From contig JAQFVV010000037.1 of NCBI GenBank assembly GCA_028023455.1, forward strand, positions 1,488,001 through 1,552,000: a stretch of 64,000 bases of DNA, given 5' to 3'. The stretch's first letter is position 1. The number at the start of each line of letters is the position of its first letter. Below the pieces are notes generated by a model, which had not been told where the DNA came from, did no database searches, and saw only the letters and a list, made by a program, of their open reading frames with translations. This stretch comes from Epiperipatus broadwayi. Lineage: Eukaryota; Onychophora; Udeonychophora; Euonychophora; Peripatidae. This document shows, in pieces, positions 20,735-32,209 of this stretch. The translations under genes were made by a program, and so were the position numbers.

Positions 20735-21926
20735 ATACTGCACTATTATCAAAAAGAAGAAAAATGGATGGGATGTAAGAAGTAAAGAGTAACTAGCTGA
20801 TTTGAAAATAAATGTAGGAGAGGGAATGGGTCGGTAAAATTAATAGTAATCAAGTTACTTACAAATGTAATGAAAAAAGAGTCAAAAGAATAGATAGGAA
20901 AAAAGAAATTGTTAAAATTGGATATTTGAATATGCAAAGTGATAGGAGACCAGAAAAGTGGTTGGAATTAAACAAAGCAGTTAAAAATAAAGAGCTTGAG
21001 GTATTAGTAGTAGTGGAAATATACTAAGAGGAGAAGAGAACCTATACTGGAAGATGTCATATGGCAGGGTATAAATAGGAAATAAAAGAGGGATGGTGGT
21101 ATAGGAGTTATGTCAAAAAATATTTAAATACTGTTAAGTGTAAAGAACATTTGTGGTTTGAGACAAGGTTAGTAAGACAAAAATAGCTTTTGAAGAATTT
21201 TTGTCAGAGAATGAATGTTGAGCATTAGAAATTTATCAAATATTTATGAGGGACAATACACATTGTCTAGAAATAATATATTTCACACAATAGATTATGT
21301 ATTACTAGGGGAAAAGGTATTGTATAAAATGTGGAAAATTAAAGTGTTTGATAATGAAGAGAGAGAGTATGTAATAGTGATGATCATAATTTCTTTATAA
21401 CAGAAATGGTTAATAATGTGATGGAAAATAATAAAAAATAGAAAGGATAATGAAAGATATGGATGGAGAATGAATGATGAAAATAAATTAGAAGAATATA
21501 AAATAAAAGTAGAATAAATTATGGAAGAGTTTGTTGGGGGTGAATATAAGGATGTGTGGTGAAGTAGAAAAAGTGACAAATAGAGTTTTCGGTGAGAATA
21601 TTCAGAATAATAAAAGGAATAGAAAAGTGAGTGTAAAAGAGAGGGGGAAAGGATGCAGAGAATGTTAATGTTAAATAAAGAAAAGTATTTAAAAGAAGTA
21701 AAATAGATAATTATAGAGAGAGAATGAAATTAAATAGTAAATTATTGGAGAATATTAATAAAAGTGAAGAGATAGGAATAAAAAATATTTGACATTAACT
21801 AAGGAATGTAGGGGAGAGAGAAGAAATATTACTAGATCATAAAGCAATAGAGTATAGCACTAGAAATGAATTAGAGACAATCTTAAATAAGTATGTAAGG
21901 TATATAGAAAAGATGTTAGATGTGAA
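20735..21926 (+). mobile_element. CR1-like LINE, first part (end of ORF1, endonuclease, linker)
   Basis: Collinear with the minus-strand copy at 33.2-37.7 kb and the plus-strand copy at 58.4 kb. The first readable block, VKIGYLNMQSDRRPEKW (about 20908), begins the endonuclease. A later block covers NLSNIYEGQYT...NIFHTIDYVLL...DNEER and the SDHN motif region. The frame then reaches EFVGGEYKD and the linker. It breaks at ATGTTAGATGTG (about 21915), where an RTE element begins. It resumes at 23151 after loss of about 167 bp relative to 59175-59341. Frames are broken throughout. The copy is dead. Confidence 0.75.
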
Positions 21927-23150
21927 GGAACCAAGCAGGGCAAATTCCTCATGTCCACTCCATACATTCTTGTCATTGCAGCTGTTATTATTCATATAGT
22001 ATACAAACATGGATGGGCTGCTCACCAACACGCATTAGCCACCGTGGTGAGTTTATTGGCTTTTTACCTCCAAGTTTAAGAATATTTTTTCCAATATATA
22101 CAATCATGAGAGACAAAAATAAATCATGCCCCTTATTCCCAGGAGGCTGTAAAGTCACCAACCAAGGCAGCAGTTGGTGGCCGAAGGCGGAGGGTGCTAA
22201 GATTGCCCTGATTGCAGACTCAGGCTGCCATTTGATGACGACTTTTTATTTAGGTACTTACAACTGCAGATCACTTTCATGTGAAGGAAAATTGCAAGAG
22301 TTAGAAGAAGAACTGTCTTATATTAAATGGGTCATTATTGGACTTTGTGAAGTTAGAAGAAAAGGTGAAGAATTAGTTGATTTAAAACATGGATTATACT
22401 CTACTATAAAGGCACAAATATTGGAAATACAAGTGAAGTAGGATTCATTGTAAATAAAAAATGGAAGAATAACATTGTGGAGATTGATGGTATATCAGAC
22501 AGAGTGGCAAAATTCGTTTTACAACTTAATAGCAGATACCAAATGCAGATAATTCAGGTTTATGCCCCAACAAGTTCTCATAGTGATGAAGTTATAGAAG
22601 ATTTTTATATGGATGTACAAAAGGCTTTTGATCAGAGTAAAAACCATTTTAACATTTTTATGGGAGACTTTAATGCTAGAATTGGTAAACAAATGAAAGA
22701 TGAAAATGCTGTAGGTAATTTTGGTTATGGTAATAGAAATGAGAGAGGACGTAGACTTGTGGAGTTTGCAGAAAAAGAAAAACTTTGTATTATGAATTCT
22801 TTTTTTTTTTTTTTTGAGAAAAATGTTAAAAGGAAATGGACATGGAAGCATCCAAATGAAGGTACAGCAGAATTGGATTATATTTTGACTAACAGAAAAT
22901 ACATATTTCAAGATTGTAATGTTCTTAATAAATTTAACACAGGAAGTGATCTTCGATTAGTAAGATATAAGATACATGTTAATGCAAAACTAGAGAGACA
23001 AAAATTATTAAGGAAAACAATATTTACAGTTGATATTCCTAATCTTCAGAAACACTCTAATGAATTTAAATTAGAACTTACAAATCGGTTTCAAGTATTA
23101 GTAGATTTTGAACATGATTCAGATTTGAATGACAATAATGGGAAAATAAG
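21927..23150 (+). mobile_element. RTE-type LINE, 5' half, inserted in the CR1-like LINE
   Basis: Starts AAGGAACCAAGCAGG, the same 5' boundary as the 5545 copy. It then has a leader and the 5' part of the ORF. Open frames 22013-22441 and 22477-23193 together cover the endonuclease. TFYLGTYNCRSLS and LCEVRRKGEE are the N-terminal strand and catalytic Glu region; IIQVYAPTSSHSD and FMGDFNARIG follow, then LDYILTNRK. A run of 15 T (about 22801) stands where the 41-kb copy also has a homopolymer, and the third block reads GSDLRLVRYKI where the other copy keeps GSDHRLLRCKI. The element stops at about 23150, before the RT domain. A 5'-complete, 3'-deleted copy is the reverse of normal LINE truncation. 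Confidence 0.8.
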
Positions 23151-25094
23151 TGGCACAAAAGAAAAGAATTTCCAGATAGCTGGAATAATATAAGAGTAAG
23201 CTTATTATTTAAAGGAAAGGTTAAGGACCATAAAAAAATAATTGATTATACACAATAGCCGTAAAGTTAGTGTTACATAAGTTTTTGCATATATGGTGGC
23301 TGGAAGGTTTTCAAAATGGATGGAAGAAAATAATATAGTGGGAAAAATGTAAGTTTTTCGATTGGATAGGCATATAGGAGATAGTTTATTTGTAGTTACA
23401 CAACTTGTAGATATGAATAGGAATACAGATAGACAGTCATATGACAGAGGAAATAGAAATAGATTATGGTAAGTTTAGTAAATTTATGAATGAGTGGATC
23501 ATATTAAAATGATTGCATGAAAATAATTACTATACATATCAATTAGGAAATGTAGAATCAGTTAAAGCTAAAAATGTGGTGGGACTAAGGGTGCCTTATG
23601 TCACCTATTTTGTTTTTAATATACTTCAAAGAAAGGGAGAAAGCAATAGAAAGTCTATGAAAAGGGATACAAATATCATTAATAGGTATCAAGGGAGCAT
23701 ATACATTACCGGGTCTTTTATTTGTGGATGATATTTTCTTGTGCACAGAAATCAGGGAAGATATGGAAGTTGTGCTGAAGACGTGCAAGAGTATATAAAG
23801 AGATGGGAATTAAATTTAGTCAAGAAAAATCAAAAGTAATGATGATAAATGCTGAGGAAAGAGAAGATAAAAATTATTGGAAGATATAAAATTAAATGTG
23901 GTGAATAAATATAACTATTTGGGAATCATCTTAAGTAAATAGAGAAATTGCTTGGGTGAATGGGAGAAAAAAATTGAAAAATGAAGCAGAGAAAAAAAAG
24001 GGACTGATAAAGAAATTAACCATGTTTTCATATAATAAATATGATGTAGCTAGATTATATGGAGGGGAGTGGCAGCAACATAGGTAAATTGAAGTAGTTA
24101 TGTGTTAATAAAGGGGGCTGGATTACTTAGAAAAAGTACAAAGAGAAGTAGGAAGACGTGCAGATATGTAAATGGCAAAGGAAGTAATTCAAGGAGAAAT
24201 GGGATAGTTCAAAAAGCAAAGTGAAAATGTTTGTTAGATTGCAATATATGGATAATAAAAAAATAGCCGAAATAGTATTTAATTGGATTATGAGTAAAGG
24301 ATAAGCAACAAGATGGATGAGAAAGGTAGTACAGTTTGCAAAAGATGGGATGATTGTGTTAAGAGAATTGTTGAGTGTTATATTGGCAACAAATTAGAAG
24401 AATAGATGCATTAATAAAAAATAGGGAATTGGAGAGATGGAGAACTAGTAAAGAGGATAAAAAGAGTTTAAATATATATATAGAAATAAACAATATTGAG
24501 TGTGAGTTAATTTATGATAATAGCAAGGAAAGTAGTTTATTGTTTAAGGCTCAAACAGGATCATTAACAACAAAGGAAATATACACATAACTGGAGAAAT
24601 GTGAGTGATTTAGTCTATAGTCTTAAAAATAGCATTAAATTTCAAAATAAACAAATGAAGAAAGAGGAAATAAAATATGGCAAAATTGTAATATGTTTAT
24701 AAAAAAACCATTTGTAATTCTCTTCACTTTCAGACTGAGGAAGGCATAGAAAAATTGGGTGTCTGTTAATTGAATGTAAATGCTTACAAGCAGAAAGGGT
24801 ACAAATAATGAAGTTGTGGGAGAAGAAATATAAACAAAGTGATTGTATAGAAAATGGGTTCTTGGTTTTTATGCTGAGTTTGGGGAAAGTTAAAGGGATT
24901 TAGATATAAAGGCCATAGAGTTAACAAAGATTATATTGTAGAAATGGATGGATCAGGATAGTGAAGAATATGTTAAAAACTTAGGATGGGAAATAAAAAG
25001 TAAGGGTAAAGTAGCTAACAGGTTTCTCTTGGCATGGTGGCTGAGAGATTCCTGACTCTGGAAAAGGAGAAGCCACAGTGCATCACATCACATC
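23151..25094 (+). mobile_element. CR1-like LINE, second part (RT to 3' end)
   Basis: Resumes at GCACAAAAGAAAAGAATTTCC, matching 59342 onward. It carries decayed RT blocks: FPDSWNN...LLFKGK, VFAYMVAGRFSKWMEENN, the YxDD-region equivalent LFVDDIFLCTE (about 23715), and downstream YNYLGIILSK. The 3' UTR is nearly the same as in the other copies: CTGAGAGATTCCTGACTCTGG and AGGAGAAGCCACAGTG, then the tail GCATCACATCACATC. The tail is built of TCACA units, a microsatellite 3' end as in CR1-clade LINEs. Many stops and frameshifts. Confidence 0.75.
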
Positions 25095-25097
25095 AAA

Positions 25098-25400
25098 CTA
25101 GTTGCAAGGAATGGGATAAAAATAGCTGCATTAATAAAAAAAATAGGGAGTTGGAGAGATGAAGAACTAGTATGAAGAGCAAAAAGAGTTTAAATATACA
25201 GTATATAGAAGTAAACAGAATATTGGGTGTGAATTAATTTATATAATAGAAAATAGTTTACTGTTTAAGGCTTGAACAGGATTGTTAACAACAAGGGAAT
25301 ATACACAAATGAAGAAATGTGGGTAATTTAGTCTGCAAATTATATAAGAAAGGCATAGAAAACATTAGGCATCTGTTAATTGAATGTAAATGCTTACAAG
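25098..25400 (+). mobile_element. CR1-like LINE, internal 3'-region fragment
   Basis: Starts GTTGCAAGGAATGGGATAAA and repeats the segment found upstream in the preceding copy at about 24375-24790 (GAGAACTAGTA, GAGTTTAAATATA, GTTTACTGTTTAAGG, TTAATTGAATGTAAATGC). It stops at CTTACAAGTA. It lies directly after the 3' tail of the preceding copy, in the same orientation, so it is a fragment of a second copy or a partial duplication. Confidence 0.7.
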
Positions 25401-25514
25401 TACATTTGGATTTGATTGAAAACAAAGTTATTCAATGGAATCTAGTAGCTTGATAGTAAAACAAAGAAATGAAAAATGGCTGCCAGAGGAAAAGTTGCAA
25501 TAGATTTAAAAAAC

Positions 25515-25605
25515 CCAAGTGCATTGCTCTAAGATTCAAAGCACTTCACTGACAAAACCATAAACTAGAAACTAGTCTGAGGATATTGGATAGGACAACA
25601 TTCAA
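25515..25605 (+). mobile_element. FB1 inner-unit fragment
   Basis: GTGCATTGCTCTAAGATTCAAA, CTTCACTGACAA, AGAAACTAGTCTGAGG and ATATTGGATAGG match the inner unit of the FB1 copies at 31.9-32.5 kb, read on the strand that carries CTGAYGA and GAAAC. It is about 90 bp and degraded. Confidence 0.6.
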
Positions 25606-27490
25606 TAGGGATTCATTAAGGATTACTATCTGGTATCTTGGTTACTAAAGCTTACATTAGATGATATAAATATATAAAAAAGTATCTATTATTGAGTGGG
25701 TTTTTTATCAACTGATAAGGTACAGTTAAATTTCAAATTAAAGATGTATGATAAATTAGTTTCAACTACGAATAAAATGATCGATAATATATTTTAATAT
25801 GGATTAGTAAAATATCATCCAAAGCAAATAGGAATAAAGATCATTGATTTGTATTATGAGATATACTGGTTTAATTTTAATTATAATGGCTTCAACAGTG
25901 GTTTATGCAATAAAAAGACTTGTAGCTTGGGGTGAGTTGACTTTAAGAATTAAAAATGTTGAATAAACTGGTGACTTTAATAGACATTAATATCCGTGGA
26001 CCAAAAATAAGTAGTTTCAAGCAACTTTATAAATATATATAATTTTAAAATCAGCATTAATCTAAATTATAATCATCATACAAATTTTTTTTAATAATCT
26101 TATTAGTTATAAAAAATAATTTGTTTTTATTTATTTTATTTTTTTTAAAAAAGGTGATTGATATTTACTTTTTTTGAACAGATTTAATATTTCAATTAAG
26201 CTGAAAATATCAAGACCTTTAAGATGTAAAACTTTTAATACTTTTATCTTTCTTTAAAAAAGATAAATGTTGCAACAAGAGAAAAAATTCTATTTTTAAA
26301 AAAGGAATAACAAAATGAGAAAAAGTTGAAGAATATAAAAGAAATGTTTATCTCTTAATTATAAAAATTATGCTTTTTTAAAATAAAGAAAAAGATAGTA
26401 AAAATGCCATTTCAAATTGAACCTATCAGTCAGCAATAGAAGTAAGAAAGTAAGTTTCAAAAACAGTAGTTCTACAAATATATATATATATATTTAACCA
26501 TTAGAAACTAGTCAACACTTAGACAATCTAATATAGATAACAAGCAATAATTTCAAACTGTTGTCAAGGCAACCTCCTTTTAGCAATAGAGGTGGAATCC
26601 CAATTCATATGTTTATAAAGACACTAAAGATTGCAACTTGACTACAGAGATTGAAATTATTGATTGGAAGAAGCTTAAATAAACCTCCTTAAACAGGTAT
26701 ATATATATTCATATTATATATATATAGTACTGATTTCATTATCAAAGAAAGCAGACAACAGATGCAGACAATTATAAATGATGCTTATGCAAGAGATTAC
26801 ATGCACTGAAATGGTCATTGAGCATTATAACAGTGTCTTAAAATTAGTCAACATTCACTCAATGATACTGAGTCATAAAGAAATCATACAGAAAAAATAA
26901 TAAAAGAATATGTAATACATACAGAAAACAAGATGAGCATTTAAAGTTAAAAACATAAAAATAATTACTGTGTAAATAAATACAAACAATAAACCCTTAT
27001 GAATTAGACAAATGAACACACTCGGTGAACTCTTAAAGAATATTTCATGAAAAAAAAAATCAAATCTAAACTAATGAATAATGAAACAGAATTATAATAT
27101 AAATTTTATGTATATTAAAAATGTCTAATATAAACAACAGAATAATTATATCAAATATATTGTAACAGGCACACATGCCATTACATTATTTATTTTTTTT
27201 AAAGTTAAAGTATAAATGTTAGCAAATAAAAGTTATTCAATAAAAGTTAGAATTAAAAATTGAAAACAAAAAGTTTGCAAAAATGTATTTATATATAAAT
27301 CGCACAAATGAAAAATTATTAAAAGAAAAATTTATTTTTTTTTAAAAAAAGGGTATTTTAAAACTAAATTTTAAACAAAAACTTAAAGATAAAAAAATGT
27401 TCAATAATTAAATTACTGTCTATTGAGTTAAAACTCAAAATGGAAATGATTGTTGGTTTTAATTAATCCAAAGTAAATGAGCCCTTGGGG
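25606..27490. other. AT-rich DNA, nothing recognised
   Basis: No supported feature. Contains several (TA)n tracts near 26485, 26705 and 26720. Confidence 0.45.
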
Positions 27491-27499
27491 CAAATTTAT

Positions 27500-27880
27500 A
27501 ATTAAAGATCAGGTAAGAGATATAAAAAATTTGCATTACCAGCTTGTGGAAGGTCAACCAACACTCGGACCCTAATGAAAACCACCGGAACAGGAAATTA
27601 TATTCGGTGATTCCGGAGGATTAGTATAAAAAGAAATCAATTCAAATTAAGAACAGTTCCAGCTTGATTTTTTTGACTGTTGAAATATGAATGGCACTAT
27701 TGTAGACCCCAGATCATATGGGTCCTACAATAAAATAGTTCCAAAATCGATCCAGCTAAGGCAGCCTCCGGATTGATAACTATAGTATGAACAACAGACC
27801 AGATTTCTCTAAAATTTTGAATAATAAAGACTTCGCAGGAATTGGCACAAGGAACCTGGAGCTCCTCTGATGTAATGTAT
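27500..27880. other. Unassigned block richer in GC
   Basis: The block includes CAGCTTGTGGAAGGTCAACC, CACCGGAACAGGAAATTATA and GATTCCGGAGGATTAG, and later CAGCCTCCGGATTG. It is clearly less AT-rich than its surroundings. A plus-strand reading is open in short pieces (KVNQHSDPNENHRNRK) but resembles nothing I can name. Possibly part of the same long repeat as the block upstream of the hairpin family at 45.7 kb, since both sit roughly 300-500 bp upstream of that family. Confidence 0.35.
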
Positions 27881-28192
27881 AATTATGAATTCAAATCATT
27901 ATAAACTTTTGCTAAATAAACTTTGAATAATTTCTTAAATAATTAAGACCTAACTAAGTTTAAACCATAAACTTATCTGACCAACACGGAAAATTAAATC
28001 AGTTATTAATATTTATTTTTATATTTTATATATATATGTTTGCCAGTTCAATTATTTCCATTTTCTTTATTAATATTTATTAATGAAATCAAAAAAGTGT
28101 ATTAAATTTTAAGTTGGGTGTAGATAGCTGCATGGATTCATTATATTGATTATGTTTTAATAATTTTTTTATACATGAAAATGTATATATAT

Positions 28193-28289
28193 CAGTAAAT
28201 ATGACACCTCATGCTGAGTTTCTAAGCATATTTACTGTTATATATATTTTAAGTTGTTGTTGTCAATGCGGCACCTTATGATGAGTGCC
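28193..28289 (+). repeat. Paired hairpins, conserved-loop family, copy 1
   Basis: Hairpin A: outer stem CAGTAAATAT/ATATTTACTG (28193-28202 with 28228-28237) around GACACCTCATGCTGAGTTTC (28203-28222). Hairpin B: GGCACCTTATGATGAGTGCC (28270-28289), stem GGCAC/GTGCC. The loops share ACCTYATGNTGAGT. The same A-B arrangement occurs at 45707-45805 with compensatory stem changes. The family is not known to me. Confidence 0.65.
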
Positions 28290-28399
28290 ATTGGGTTTAC
28301 TTTATTGTAAATTTCTCCTTAGTATTTATTCAATTAATAACTTTATATTTAAATTCATTTATATGTATTTTAAAGGGTTTTAATTTCAGACTATTTGTT

Positions 28400-28840
28400 T
28401 CATAGTTAGGTCGATGCTGGTGGAGGAGTATATGGGTGTTTATATCAACATAATGTGAAGCATGTTTAGCATACAGGGCAAACCCCAACTGAATGCATGA
28501 CCCAAAGGCGTAGTCATCGCATTGCAATGTATGCAGATGTATTTCCTGTGACATTGACTTCCTTAGCTCTATGGATAGGGACTATAAGTCAGCAGATAGA
28601 CCACTCTCCCCCATATGTAGCATTTCTCTCAAATATTATATACATGATTCCTTCACCAGACAGACTCACATTCCTGTACTGGATAAGGATCATGTCCTTC
28701 AAATACTATCATGCTGCAGATGCATATTCCTGACAGTGTGGTTTTATGTTAGCATCTTCATATTGCATTGGTTGCATCTGTATATCAGGAAGCAGGTATT
28801 TGGGTTGGCTACAAACTTTTAATCTGAAATTGAATGATTG
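28400..28840. other. Unassigned block with overlapping short frames
   Basis: Less AT-rich than its flanks. Four overlapping open frames of 66-83 codons lie within 28330-28946 on both strands, none with a recognisable motif. Several GCAGATG/CATCTGC words appear in both orientations. It may be an old repeat or exon-sized relic. I cannot tell which. Confidence 0.3.
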
Positions 28841-29149
28841 TTTTGAAAAGTTTTTAACTGAGAAATCTATGTATCCTATCTATACCCAACATTGTAAAAT
28901 AAAAATATTATATAAATATCCATCTGTGGGGGCTTACTCCAAATAATTTAAATTTAAAATTAATATTAAAATCTAAACAAGATAAATTTTATTCCTCAAT
29001 TTCAAATATTTATATGTGTGCATTAATAAATAATTTTTGTGTGTTATTATGGGCAGTGGCTTATTTTATTTTATTTTTTAATATTAAAAATATTTTATTT
29101 TAAGTCTTTCTTTATTAAAATATTTAATAAGTAGATTTTAAATCTCTGC

Positions 29150-29258
29150 TTCTCCTTGAGCTAGTGGCATGGGCTAACGATCAATATAAAATAAAAATTG
29201 GATCTTAATAGTAAGTATCTGCCTATTTTATAAACTTTCCAGGTTCAAATGGCCTGGT
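29150..29258 (+). tRNA. Weak tRNA-like A/B-box pair
   Basis: TGAGCTAGTGGCATGGGCTAAC resembles an A box. CCAGGTTCAAATGGCCTGG (about 29240-29258) has a good B-box core (GGTTCAAAT) inside a short stem. The spacing of nearly 90 bases is long for a tRNA, so at best this is a SINE head with an insertion. Confidence 0.3.
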
Positions 29259-30780
29259 GTCACCTTTGTCTGGCAGATATGGTAAGACTCCAATTTTCCT
29301 CGACCATTATAATATATTTGCACATAGTTGTAAACACAGAAATCTGTTATTACTATTTGAATATATAATAATTAAAGAGTTTGAAAAGGCTACATGAATC
29401 TGTTTTGAGAGTAGAGATATTAATATATAATTGTAGATAAACATGAGTCAGTTGTTGTGGTGTTTCCTCTTTGATAAAAATTTTTTAGTCATCAAGATTT
29501 AAAATTATTAACAAGCAAAAATGGAAAAATATGCAATGAAGGGGTGAACGTAATCCTTCTTTTTCTAAAGATGAATGTACAAATATTCAAGTATCTCAAA
29601 AATATATATGTTACAATTAAATCCTAAAATAAAACTCTAACACTGATTCCCAATGCTACATAATGAGTATGGACATGATAAATGTAAAATTCGGACATTA
29701 TGGATAAAAATATACAATAAGCTCATAGCGCTATTTAATCAATGGTGTATAAATGCACTATCATCAAAATTTGTGATTCTATCACATCTACGGCACAATG
29801 GCCAAATGATGTAGTAAGTGGACTATTTTTTATGTTTTTTGAACAAAGGTCAAACAACATAAGAATAATGTTCAAATAAACCATGACTATTGATGGATAA
29901 AACTTGGTGTTTAAAAAAAATAATAGTCTACAAACATAAACTTTAACTGCATATATTTGCAAAATTTTGTTATTTATTATTAATAAAAAATTATAATATT
30001 TCTATAACTAAAATGTAATAAGTTGAAAGTAATACCAATACTGCTTCATACACAGAAAAAATATTGACAATTTTAAATAAGCTTTTTATGCCTTTTCAGA
30101 ATTATGCACTCTCTTCAAAAAACAACCATTGTACTCAAAATAAAATTGAACTATGAAATTATGCATTTAGATACCCATGTTCTAAAATGCTCTCAACTGA
30201 ATGCTACTAAATATATGATTCATCAATAATATAGACTCAATAATGAATAAAATAATCTAAAGTATCCAAATGAGTGCATTTTTAAATATGAACACCTAAA
30301 TATATATATTCATATTTCTAATTTCATTTTTAATATGATTATTAATTTTTGATCTGCATTCAAAAATGTATCAAACGTTATATTTAATGTTTTCAATATT
30401 TTCTTCCTGTGAAGAAGTATTATTATTACCTTTACTTTATTACTGGTAATATTATTCTCAATGTTAATTCTCATCAGGGGCGTTGGCAAGACATACATCT
30501 TGTTAATTAATAATTAATCTTGAAACCAATTATAAAGTTGTTAAAATAAAATATAAATAATATTCCCTATTTTTTTTAAAAATCCAATTTAATTTAAAAT
30601 TGTTGTTTAACTTGATTTAGCAATATATGAAGTTTGTGTTTTTCTGAAGGTTTGTGATAATGGTGTTTCCATCTTCTAATATGACTATTGAATGTCTTTA
30701 GAAAAATTTAACATTATTTAAATATTCCAAATACATTCAACTATTAGTAATAGCACATCAAACAGGTAGTATATGCACAA
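29259..30780. other. AT-rich DNA, nothing recognised
   Basis: No supported feature. The minus-strand frames at 29735-29962 and 30310-30498 lack motifs. Confidence 0.45.
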
Positions 30781-30931
30781 CATTTCAAAAAGTATTATTC
30801 TACCCTCTTCTTCAGGTGTTTCTGGCCTGACCAGTGACAGTAGTAGCATGGGATTCAAACCTGCACCCTTAGATTTTTGAGTATTGAATTTTAAGGTAAC
30901 ACTCTAACCAACTGAGCCATCCTACTAAAGG
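30781..30931 (-). mobile_element. tRNA-derived SINE-like element
   Basis: On the minus strand from about 30931: GTAGGAT could form an acceptor stem with ATGCTAC (6 of 7 pairs). GGCTCAGTTGGTTAGAGTG is an A box and D-arm. CCTTA and TAAGG pair as an anticodon stem around an enlarged 20-base loop that includes TTCAA. GCAGGTTTGAATCC is the B box. After the tRNA part comes CACTGGTCAGGCC, CACCTGAAGAAG, and GAAATG about 18 bases further (about 30781-30816). This CTGAAGAAG...GAAAYG spacing recalls the module in the hairpins at 20.2 and 38.0 kb. The layout of tRNA head plus conserved body is that of a SINE. The large loop is either an intron relic or decay. Confidence 0.6.
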
Positions 30932-30939
30932 CAACATCC

Positions 30940-31814
30940 AGTAGAAATTTCATATAATTATCTACAAGGTTCCTTCTGATTTCTCCGCTTTTTCCTAAGC
31001 GCAAAGTTGATTAGTGATTTCCATATTTTATGTCAAGTACACATAACTTTGAGCTTAAATTCAGCGTGATGACATTTCTCATATCTATCAAATAGAGCTT
31101 GACATATAAACACATGGGTAATCTTATTCTATCATAACTAATTAATGTTTATACAGCTTTATTAGTATTTTGGGTTTCTCAAAAAATATACATGACGAAT
31201 GAACGATTTAGTTTGTTAATTTTTTAATATTAAAATTAAACATTAAGCAATTTAATTATTGTTTAGAAAATGGTCTTCATTTATATTATTTTAATGATCT
31301 TTAATCAAAAGCAGGAATATTTATTTAGACATAGCGAGGGATGCTGCATGGATATTTTTCTAGTTAAGTATTTTAAAGGCAATTTTAAAATTTTCAGTTT
31401 CAAGTGCAAATGCACATCACTACAAATGTCTGACCCTGATCAATATTTTATTGTGTTACAATGGGTAAAACCCATGAATGGTTAAAAGTAATCTCACTTT
31501 AGTATCTATTTATACAAATGCTAACACTAGTGAAGCATAGCAAGTGTTGCATGACTTATGCAAGATATGGTGGGTATTAAGATTATTGGTGACAATAATT
31601 GACTGGGTTATAAATATGTATTGATAACACTCAAATGTGTTTTTATTATATCTAGTCTGCATTTGATGTAATCATTCTTTGGAAAGAACTAGAATATATA
31701 TATATATGACAAATGAGCAATATAATGTATTTGTTCATAGTATATTGGAAATTTGTTTCATAGTTAGTTAATTTTCTAATATTAAAATTAAACATCAAGC
31801 AATTTAATTGTTAA
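30940..31814. other. AT-rich DNA, nothing recognised
   Basis: No supported feature. The plus frame at 31270-31485 carries no motif. Confidence 0.45.
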
Positions 31815-32209
31815 ACAGGCCAAAACTCTCCATACAGTAGTGCCACCCTGTGCTAACCAGAGTAATCAATGGATGCCAGAAGGCTTGTGTGTAAAATCCC
31901 CATCTAGTGCCCACTCATCCAATATCACCAGACTAGTTTCTGGCTTGTGGACTTCATCAGTGAGGAGCCTTGGATTTGAGAGCACTGCACCTAGATCTTA
32001 GGATCTAATGTAACCCTCCAGCAGCCACTTTTTATCTTTACTTAACTACAAAATTTATGAGAATGAAATGAAAAACACAATAATATTTTCAATCTAAGCT
32101 CGATAGCTTATATAGTCATATGGGTCTGAACCCAGTTCAGCACCCATATATTTTGGTGTCTTTTGCTCTTTAACATCCATAGCCATCACCATCCTTTAGG
32201 CAGGATTGG
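31815..32209. mobile_element. Foldback family FB1, long single-armed copy
   Basis: Starts AACAGGCCAAAACTCTCCAT, then ATCAATGGATGCCAGAAGG, then an inner unit with AGACTAGTTTCTGG, CTTCATCAGTGAGG and GCACTGCACCTAGATCT. It continues through GCAGCCACTTTTTATC and CATATGGGTCTGAACC. The same order recurs, more decayed, at 47.26-47.64 kb and partly at 9.99-10.2 kb. Read on the minus strand the inner unit carries CTGATGA (near 31960) and GAAAC (near 31940) with a possible stem between them. Confidence 0.75.

Noticed and set aside
28497-28946. Host gene exons in the cluster of overlapping frames
   Set aside because: No convincing splice-site pairs or conserved protein motif, and several mutually exclusive frames are equally open.
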